Assembly: GCA_030741175.1 (NCBI GenBank)
Contig: JASLVT010000027.1
Span: 1 to 10,935, forward strand
Length of the DNA: 10,935 bases
From: Porticoccaceae bacterium
GTDB lineage: Bacteria > Pseudomonadota > Gammaproteobacteria > Pseudomonadales > Porticoccaceae
Direction: 5' to 3'
Shown here: positions 6,704-10,935 of the stretch, in pieces
How the letters are laid out: each line of letters starts with the position of its first letter
Numbering within the stretch: the first letter of the stretch is position 1
Notes under the pieces: model-generated
Seen by the model: the letters and a program-made list of their open reading frames with translations, nothing else
Told to the model about the DNA's origin: nothing
Database searches by the model: none
Position numbers and translations under genes: made by a program

Positions 6704-7153
6704 TTATTCAGCTTCAATAACCACATTCACTGATTCTGTGACGTCAGAGTGCAATTGAACTTCAATCACAAATTCACCTACATTGCGGATTACGCCCTCA
6801 GGCATATTGATCTCACTTTTAGTGATATCGCCCCCAGCAGCGTTAATTGCAGCTTCCAGTTCACGAGTACCAACAGAGCCAAATAATTTGCCCTCATCTC
6901 CCGCTATGGCGGTAATTTTCACTGTTTCAATGGCAGCAAGTTTCTCAGCTCGTGCCGTTGCTTCAGCTAGCTTAGTCGCTGCTGCAGCCTCTAGGTCGGC
7001 TCGACGCAGTTCGAAGTCAGCGATATTCGCTTCAGTGGCAAACACAGCTTTGCCCTGAGGAATCAGGTAATTACGGCCATAGCCTGCCTTGACAGTAGCG
7101 GTATCGCCAATATCTCCCAACTTGCCTACTTTTTCCAGAAGAATAACTTCCAT
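6704..7153 (-). CDS. rplI: Large-subunit ribosomal protein bL9
   Basis: bL9 binds 23S rRNA at the base of the L1 stalk and helps keep reading frame. The N-terminal rRNA-binding domain is clear: [13 protein letters not shown], then [16 protein letters not shown] (21-36). A long connecting helix rich in Ala, Glu and Lys (about 41-75) leads to the C-terminal domain with [15 protein letters not shown] (84-98). The length of 149 equals that of E. coli L9. The ATG start has GAGG 8 bases upstream. It is the last gene of the rpsF-rpsR-membrane protein-rplI run, 29 bases after the membrane protein gene, and is followed by a strong terminator. Confidence 0.98.
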   Translation of the reverse strand: MEVILLEKVGKLGDIGDTATVKAGYGRNYLIPQGKAVFATEANIADFELRRADLEAAAATKLAEATARAEKLAAIETVKITAIAGDEGKLFGSVGTRELEAAINAAGGDITKSEINMPEGVIRNVGEFVIEVQLHSDVTESVNVVIEAE

Positions 7154-7182
7154 CTCTATAACCTCTTGTTAACCATCTCTGC

Positions 7183-8052
7183 CTATTGTTCACGGTCCTT
7201 ATTGACCGTCAACCTCAAGCGTAAATTCAATAGACTATCAGCAAGACCCAGTCCCACTAACAAGCCACCTATCACTGGGCCAGACACCACCAACCCAATA
7301 TACATAAAAACCAACCAAGAGCTTCCCAAGACCGCCACATTGACCGCATAGTGCATCAAGGACAAGCCAGCCAGAAGCAACGGCACTAGCATCAATTCAG
7401 CCCAGAATCGGTACTCTGTGGGCAAATACAGCACCAACACAAAGACTCCAATCGATAGACCTGCAACTCGCCTATCGAGCCTTAATTGGCGAAACTCCTC
7501 ACCAAACCCGCCGGGATTGTAGAGCATTGCCTGCCACCAGCGAGCGACAAACAAACACACTACAGTGCTCAACGCCAACATAAGAGCACTGGCTCCCAAG
7601 ACAAGCGGACGGCTTGCAGCAACCGGCTCTATCTGCGACGACTGTTGCGCAGCTACTTCCGCAAACAGAGCATTCAATCTATCGATCAACAGATCGATCT
7701 CAACCCCGAGTAATAAACCAATTACCAAGGTGACCACTGTAGCCGTTGACATCGACGTCAGTATCGTCCATTGCCATGACCTAGTCGCACTCAACACAGT
7801 AGCGGCGGCAAGTGTCAGCAACAACGAAAACCCTGAGATCACCGCTAATAAACTACTCCCCTGACCGAAAAAATAGCTGGCGATCAGCGGCAGTGCAGCC
7901 CAGAGCAGAACAACCAACCCTTCTTGACTGCCTTTGCGCAATGACACCAGACCTACAGTTGCCGGGCTGATCAGTGGAAATAAATTCCCCAAAAAGGCCA
8001 CGGCGCAGGCCTGTGCCCGCCCACGCATAATAAATTCCGCTAGGGCACGCAA
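7183..8052 (-). CDS. DUF2232-like polytopic membrane protein encoded between rpsR and rplI
   Basis: This is an inner-membrane protein of unknown function. From about residue 15 onward it consists largely of hydrophobic segments (roughly 15-37, 45-62, 65-88, 95-116, 150-172, 195-212, 216-240, 243-275), with charged or polar stretches between them (EIDLLIDRLNALFAE near 117-131 and EEFRQLRLDRR near 183-193). It has no enzyme motif I recognise. Its place between rpsR and rplI is where Pseudomonas and relatives carry a conserved membrane protein of the DUF2232 family, which is the basis of the name. The start is TTG at 8050-8052, with AGGA six bases upstream and only 12 bases after the rpsR stop; an ATG at 8026-8028 (residue 9) is an alternative. 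Co-expression with ribosomal proteins says little about its role. Confidence 0.85.
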   Translation of the reverse strand: MRALAEFIMRGRAQACAVAFLGNLFPLISPATVGLVSLRKGSQEGLVVLLWAALPLIASYFFGQGSSLLAVISGFSLLLTLAAATVLSATRSWQWTILTSMSTATVVTLVIGLLLGVEIDLLIDRLNALFAEVAAQQSSQIEPVAASRPLVLGASALMLALSTVVCLFVARWWQAMLYNPGGFGEEFRQLRLDRRVAGLSIGVFVLVLYLPTEYRFWAELMLVPLLLAGLSLMHYAVNVAVLGSSWLVFMYIGLVVSGPVIGGLLVGLGLADSLLNLRLRLTVNKDREQ

Positions 8053-8058
8053 TGAAGT

Positions 8059-8062
8059 TCCT
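8059..8062 (-). promoter_or_regulatory. Ribosome binding site deciding the TTG start of the membrane protein gene
   Basis: AGGA on the minus strand lies 6 bases before TTG (8052-8050), in the short gap after rpsR. The competing ATG at residue 9 has only GGA in front of it, inside the coding sequence. Confidence 0.55.
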
Positions 8063-8064
8063 AA

Positions 8065-8292
8065 TTACTTATGGCTGTCGGTATAAGGCAGTAGCGCAAT
8101 ATATCGAGCACGCTTGATCGCTTCGCTCAGTTCACGCTGATAGCGCGCTTTTGTGCCGGTAATACGGCTGGGAACAATTTTTCCGCTCTCAGACACGTAG
8201 CCTTTTAATGTATCTAAATCTTTATAGTCAATTTCAGTTGCACCTTCGGCAGTGAAACGACAGAACTTTCTTCGACGTACAAATCTAGCCAT
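8065..8292 (-). CDS. rpsR: Small-subunit ribosomal protein bS18
   Basis: bS18 binds the 30S platform as a heterodimer with bS6. The sequence [31 protein letters not shown] (23-40) and the basic [14 protein letters not shown] (42-55) are typical, and the length of 75 is as in E. coli. The ATG has a strong AGGAG 8-9 bases upstream that overlaps the end of rpsF, whose stop codon lies 2 bases before this start, so the two proteins are translationally close and made in step. No priB lies between rpsF and rpsR, unlike in enterics. Confidence 0.98.
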   Translation of the reverse strand: MARFVRRRKFCRFTAEGATEIDYKDLDTLKGYVSESGKIVPSRITGTKARYQRELSEAIKRARYIALLPYTDSHK

Positions 8293-8294
8293 GA

Positions 8295-8783
8295 TTATTC
8301 TCCTTTATCCGCTTCGGCAGTTTCTTCCACTGCCGGCGCTTCTTCAGCGGCCTCTTCAGCGGCGGGCTCGTCGGCAGTAGCCTCAGCTGCGGCCTTAGCC
8401 TCGTCAGCCTTGGCTTTTGCAGCATTGCGACGTTCGCGGGCTTCTTTGTCCGCCTTCTCAGCATTTTCCTGCTTCATAATCGGCGACTCAGCAGTAATTG
8501 CCTCATCGCGACGGATAACCATACTGCGCAATACAGCATCGTTATAGCGGAAAGTGGAGTTCAACTCATCGAGCACATCCTGACCACATTCGATATTCAT
8601 CAGTATGTAATGTGCTTTGTGAATTTTATTAATCGGATAAGCCAGTTGACGGCGGCCCCAATCTTCCAATCGGTGGACCGTGCCGTTACCGGCAGTAACA
8701 GATGCAGAGTATCTTTCAACCATACCTGACACCTGTTCACTTTGGTCCGGATGGACCAGGAACACTATTTCGTAGTGACGCAT
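8295..8783 (-). CDS. rpsF: Small-subunit ribosomal protein bS6 with long acidic C-terminal tail
   Basis: bS6 binds the central domain of 16S rRNA together with bS18. Residues 1-95 are the conserved fold: [32 protein letters not shown] (40-53), AHYILMNIE (57-65) and [12 protein letters not shown] (84-95). From about residue 105 a low-complexity tail follows, first Lys/Ala-rich (110-130), then Ala/Glu-rich to residue 162. E. coli S6 is about 131-135 long and also ends in acidic residues; there the tail is extended by glutamate ligation through RimK. Here the genome-encoded tail is longer and no rimK is visible. The ATG has GAGGAG 5-6 bases upstream. It is the first gene of its transcript, with a promoter at 8895-8923 and a leader of about 105 nt. 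Confidence 0.97.
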   Translation of the reverse strand: MRHYEIVFLVHPDQSEQVSGMVERYSASVTAGNGTVHRLEDWGRRQLAYPINKIHKAHYILMNIECGQDVLDELNSTFRYNDAVLRSMVIRRDEAITAESPIMKQENAEKADKEARERRNAAKAKADEAKAAAEATADEPAAEEAAEEAPAVEETAEADKGE

Positions 8784-8888
8784 TGTATCTCCTCGTGGAT
8801 TTAAAAGTCTCCCGATCAGTCATTTGACTATCACAGTGAGACAAGGAGTGTCTAAACTTGGCTTTCAAGCTGTTCAGACGCTTTGTGG
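8784..8888 (-). promoter_or_regulatory. Structured 5' leader of the rpsF-rpsR transcript
   Basis: The leader folds into at least two good hairpins. GTCTGAAC/GTTTAGAC (8879-8850) has an inner GCT/AGC stem with a TGAA loop. GTCTC/GAGAC (8842-8807) encloses GAT/ATC and AGTCA/TGACT with one bulged base. A third hairpin, AGACA/TGTCT (8853-8839), overlaps both and would compete with them. In several bacteria the bS6:bS18 complex represses its own mRNA through a leader hairpin. I did not find the CCG bulge I remember from that motif, so autoregulation is only a possibility here. Confidence 0.4.
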
Positions 8889-8894
8889 CGCGCG

Positions 8895-8923
8895 ATTATA
8901 GAGAGTTGATGTAAGGGTTGCAA
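8895..8923 (-). promoter_or_regulatory. Promoter of the rpsF-rpsR-rplI operon
   Basis: The minus strand has TTGCAA (8923-8918), a 17-base spacer, and a perfect TATAAT (8900-8895), followed by CGCGCGCC. A start near 8888 is predicted. The GC-rich stretch between -10 and start is typical of promoters under ppGpp/DksA stringent control, as expected for ribosomal protein genes; that control is inferred, not seen. Confidence 0.8.
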
Positions 8924-8947
8924 TAGCGTTTTAGTCCTCACAATCAG

Positions 8948-9553
8948 CTATTTATCCTGCCTAGACAGCTCTCTGAGAAGGCTCAATACCGAGCGAACAT
9001 TACTTCGCCGTTGTTTGAGGATTATCGTTATTATCATTTCTTCAATGGCCACGAGAATATGAAACAGAATCACCAACCGAAAGAAGTCATCATAACCATA
9101 CAGAATCAAGACATAATAAGCTGGAGCGATCAGCACAGCAGCAATTTTAGCACCCCAAGTATGATAACTCGGATAGCCGCCAAACTTACGCAAAGCCACA
9201 GCCACTGGCACAGTAAACGACAACATAGCAGCGAATAGAAAGGGAGCCTGATCGGCAAAAATACTCGGCCAAATCGAAAACAAACCGAAAATCATACTGG
9301 CATAGGTCAGCACATCACCCCAACTATCCAGCTTAGCACCCAATTCTGAGACCTGATTGAGCTTGCGAGCCAGATAACCGTCTAGCACATCACTCAATAG
9401 CGAAAACGCTAAAACCCACAGGAATAGTTGGCCCGCTTTGAGCAGTGCCAAACCAATAAGCACCGGCACCAAAGCGAGGCGAAGAAAGCTCAAAATGTTA
9501 GGTATCGAGTAAATAACAGACTCCACAATCTGTACAGGAAGTTCTCTTTTCAC
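8948..9553 (-). CDS. CDP-alcohol phosphatidyltransferase family membrane protein
   Basis: This is an integral membrane enzyme of the family that moves a phosphatidyl group from a CDP-linked lipid to an alcohol. The signature DxxDGxxAR(x8)GxxxDxxxD is complete: D55, D58, G59, A62, R63, G72, D76, D80. About six hydrophobic segments follow the family pattern (for example 18-38, 42-58, 83-100, 104-121, 135-153, 157-178), and the C-terminus is basic. The length of 201 suits a PgsA-like phosphatidylglycerophosphate synthase or cardiolipin synthase type, but LDSWGD differs from the usual LDPxxD of PgsA, so the acceptor alcohol is left open. The start is uncertain. GTG at 9551-9553 is the first start codon, but AGAGGG lies 13 bases upstream, too far for an ideal site; a GTG at codon 10 also exists. 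A weak promoter candidate (TTGAAA, 18 bases, TAATCT, 9612-9583) lies upstream. The gene sits between rlmB and rpsF. Confidence 0.9.
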   Translation of the reverse strand: MKRELPVQIVESVIYSIPNILSFLRLALVPVLIGLALLKAGQLFLWVLAFSLLSDVLDGYLARKLNQVSELGAKLDSWGDVLTYASMIFGLFSIWPSIFADQAPFLFAAMLSFTVPVAVALRKFGGYPSYHTWGAKIAAVLIAPAYYVLILYGYDDFFRLVILFHILVAIEEMIITIILKQRRSNVRSVLSLLRELSRQDK

Positions 9554-9646
9554 TGGTGAACAGTATCCCTCTGCACCCCGATAGATTAGCCTCTAGAGAG
9601 ATATAATTTCAACCACTCAGATTCTATAGAGAAGCAAAAATCTGAT

Positions 9647-10378
9647 CTACTGACGGCGCTGACGCACCACCTCAAACAGACAGATGCCTGTGGCGACCGA
9701 AACATTAAGGCTACTCACTTCTCCCGCCATCGGCAGTTTAGCCAAAAAATCACATTGCTTGCGCGTTAATTGGCGCATTCCGGTACCCTCAGCACCCATC
9801 ACCAAAACCAGAGGGCCGGTCAAATCCAGATCATAAATAGTATGCTCAGCCTCGCCAGCTGTGCCCACTACCCAGGCACCCTGCTGCTGAAGTTTGTCTA
9901 AGGTGCGACTCAGATTAGTCACCATTATTAGTGGTACTGTCTCAGCAGCACCACAGGCGACTTTAGTGACCACTGGCGTCAGGCCAACAGAATTATCCTT
10001 CGGCACAATCACGCCATGAACTCCTGCACCATCGGCACTGCGTAGACAGGCACCGAGATTATGTGGGTCGGTCACACCGTCTAGCATCAGGAAAAAACCC
10101 TCCGCGCCCTTGTCTTTGGCCAGTCTAATGAGGAAACTCTCGTCATAAGTCTCGCCTGGACTACAAAGTGCCATCACACCCTGATGCCGTCCCTCAGCGC
10201 GCTTGTCTAATTGCTTTATCGTCGCCCACTGCAGCGGCACATCATGCTGTTCAGCCAGCTTATGAATCTTTTGCAAACGATCGTCGCTCCGCCCGCGCTG
10301 CACATGCAATTCTCGCACCCGACTAGGCGCCGTTTTTAGCATGGTTTGCACCGCGTGAATACCAAAAATCCAATCCAC
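9647..10378 (-). CDS. rlmB: 23S rRNA (guanosine-2'-O-)-methyltransferase RlmB
   Basis: RlmB is a SPOUT-class (TrmH/SpoU) enzyme that uses S-adenosylmethionine to methylate the 2'-O of a guanosine (G2251 in E. coli numbering) in the peptidyl-transferase P-loop of 23S rRNA. The N-terminal substrate-binding domain (about 1-75) begins WIFGIHAV. The knotted methyltransferase domain shows motif 1, LDGVTDPHNLGACLRSAD (99-116, with N107 and R113), motif 2, VLVMGAEGTGMR (191-202, E197), and motif 3, LPMAGEVSSLNVSVATGI (215-232). The length of 243 equals that of the E. coli protein. The GTG start (10376-10378) has AGGAG 6 bases upstream. The gene lies upstream of rpsF as in many Gammaproteobacteria; rnr, a common upstream neighbour, is not here, since a divergent RDD gene takes that side. 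Confidence 0.97.
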   Translation of the reverse strand: MDWIFGIHAVQTMLKTAPSRVRELHVQRGRSDDRLQKIHKLAEQHDVPLQWATIKQLDKRAEGRHQGVMALCSPGETYDESFLIRLAKDKGAEGFFLMLDGVTDPHNLGACLRSADGAGVHGVIVPKDNSVGLTPVVTKVACGAAETVPLIMVTNLSRTLDKLQQQGAWVVGTAGEAEHTIYDLDLTGPLVLVMGAEGTGMRQLTRKQCDFLAKLPMAGEVSSLNVSVATGICLFEVVRQRRQ

Positions 10379-10384
10379 AAAGCT

Positions 10385-10389
10385 CTCCT
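10385..10389 (-). promoter_or_regulatory. Ribosome binding site of rlmB
   Basis: AGGAG on the minus strand lies 6 bases before GTG (10378-10376). It fixes the GTG as start, and the next residues DWIFGIHAV match the family N-terminus. Confidence 0.8.
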
Positions 10390-10447
10390 AAGCACTGGTT
10401 TTAGAATCGTCAATTGCGCATTGTACTGGCTTTAGGCAAAATCCCAG

Positions 10448-10453
10448 TATAAA
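10448..10453 (+). promoter_or_regulatory. Possible -10 element of the RDD gene
   Basis: TATAAA lies 19 bases before the ATG at 10473 in the 94-bp divergent spacer with rlmB. No good -35 sits at 16-18 bases; TTGTAC (10421-10426) is too far at 21 bases. The predicted 5' UTR would be about 12 nt. Confidence 0.3.
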
Positions 10454-10472
10454 TATTCTGGATTCTTACTAA

Positions 10473-10931
10473 ATGAACGAACCATTACCTATCGCGAGCT
10501 TGCTTCGCAGACTAGCCGCAATGATCTACGATGCCTTTCTGCTGTTTGCTATCACCTTGGCCTATGCCACCCTGCTACTGATCATCAAAATAATATTCAA
10601 TGGCACTGAAAACCTTGAATCGATCCAACCCGGACCAGCACTGCAATGGCTTAGTCTTGTCGGTTTACTTATCTCTCTGGGAGGCTACTATTTTGTCTGT
10701 TGGCGTAAGCAGGGCCAAACTCTGGGAATGAAAGCCTGGCGGCTCCGTCTGCAACAGGCTGATGGCGATCTAGCCAGCCCCTATCAATGCATCAAGCGCT
10801 CAGCGTTGGCGCCATTATCGCTGGCCGCCGTTGGCATCGGTTATCTGTGGATCCTATGGCCCTCAAACGCAGGCTGCATCCACGATATACTCACTGACAC
10901 TGAAGTCGTGGTCGTACCCAAAGAACAATAA
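10473..10931 (+). CDS. RDD family membrane protein
   Basis: This is a small inner-membrane protein of the RDD family, whose biochemical role is mostly unknown; some members are linked to ion or small-molecule transport. The N-terminal RRLAAMIYD (12-20) carries the conserved Arg and Asp and leads into a first membrane segment (about 21-41). A second segment spans 58-76. It is followed by the family-typical cytoplasmic CWRKQGQTLGMKAWRLRLQ (76-94), then a third hydrophobic segment (about 111-130). The C-terminal CIHDILTDTEVVVVP corresponds to the usual HDxLxxTxVV ending. The 152-residue length is normal and the stop lies 4 bases before the window edge. The ATG has only a weak GGA about 11 bases upstream. 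It is transcribed away from rlmB. Confidence 0.88.
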   Translation: MNEPLPIASLLRRLAAMIYDAFLLFAITLAYATLLLIIKIIFNGTENLESIQPGPALQWLSLVGLLISLGGYYFVCWRKQGQTLGMKAWRLRLQQADGDLASPYQCIKRSALAPLSLAAVGIGYLWILWPSNAGCIHDILTDTEVVVVPKEQ

Positions 10932-10935
10932 TAAT

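Noticed and set aside
8026..8028. ATG as an alternative start for the DUF2232-like membrane protein
   Set aside because: The upstream TTG has a properly spaced AGGA in the intergenic gap, and MRALAEFIM fits the N-terminus I remember for Pseudomonas relatives. The ATG is kept only as an alternative.
8053..8300. Looked for priB between rpsF and rpsR
   Set aside because: The two genes are separated by only 2 bases, so no priB is present; this is the normal Pseudomonas-type arrangement, not a deletion.
1..10935. tRNA, rRNA, CRISPR arrays, insertion sequences, phage or defence genes
   Set aside because: No direct-repeat array, transposase motif, terminal repeats, tRNA fold or rRNA segment was seen; apart from the isolated amidohydrolase the region is core chromosome.

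Overview
The window reads as a stretch of gammaproteobacterial chromosome. The order rlmB, rpsF, rpsR, DUF2232 membrane gene, rplI, dnaB, with no priB between rpsF and rpsR, is the Pseudomonas-like arrangement rather than the enteric one. Moderate GC and the character of the acetolactate synthase leader would suit a marine lineage (OMG/SAR92/Cellvibrionales-like), but that is inference; no rRNA is present to prove it.

Layout. (1) 1-1463, minus: most of the acetolactate synthase large subunit gene, its 3' end cut off by the window edge. (2) 1464-1764: its control region, with a sigma70-type promoter, about 180 nt of strongly foldable leader RNA, and an intrinsic terminator upstream of the gene, so an attenuator or riboregulator. 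(3) 1765-2062: no convincing gene. (4) 2063-3739, plus: a predicted lipoprotein amidohydrolase of the YtcJ type, the only plus-strand gene in the middle of the window. (5) 3777-6541, minus: dnaB, panC, panD in transcription order, tightly spaced, with no panB. (6) 6611-6653: terminator separating dnaB from the ribosomal protein block. (7) 6704-8783, minus: rpsF, rpsR, a polytopic membrane protein gene, rplI, driven by a good promoter at 8895-8923 with a structured 5' UTR. (8) 8948-10378, minus: a CDP-alcohol phosphatidyltransferase gene and rlmB. (9) 10473-10931, plus: a small RDD-family membrane protein, divergent from rlmB.

Functionally the window combines translation (bS6, bS18, bL9, 23S rRNA methylation by RlmB), replication (DnaB), and two connected biosyntheses. 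Acetolactate synthase makes the 2-oxo acid precursors of valine and leucine, and 2-oxoisovalerate is also the precursor of pantoate, which PanC joins to the beta-alanine made by PanD.

The most interesting element is the folded leader plus terminator upstream of the acetolactate synthase gene. It lacks the long Ile/Val/Leu codon runs of classical ilv attenuators and may belong to the ilvB-OMG class of candidate cis-regulatory RNAs. Other points of note are an insertion of about 28 residues in DnaB just before Walker B, a possibly leaderless dnaB promoter, and the dnaB-panC-panD linkage.
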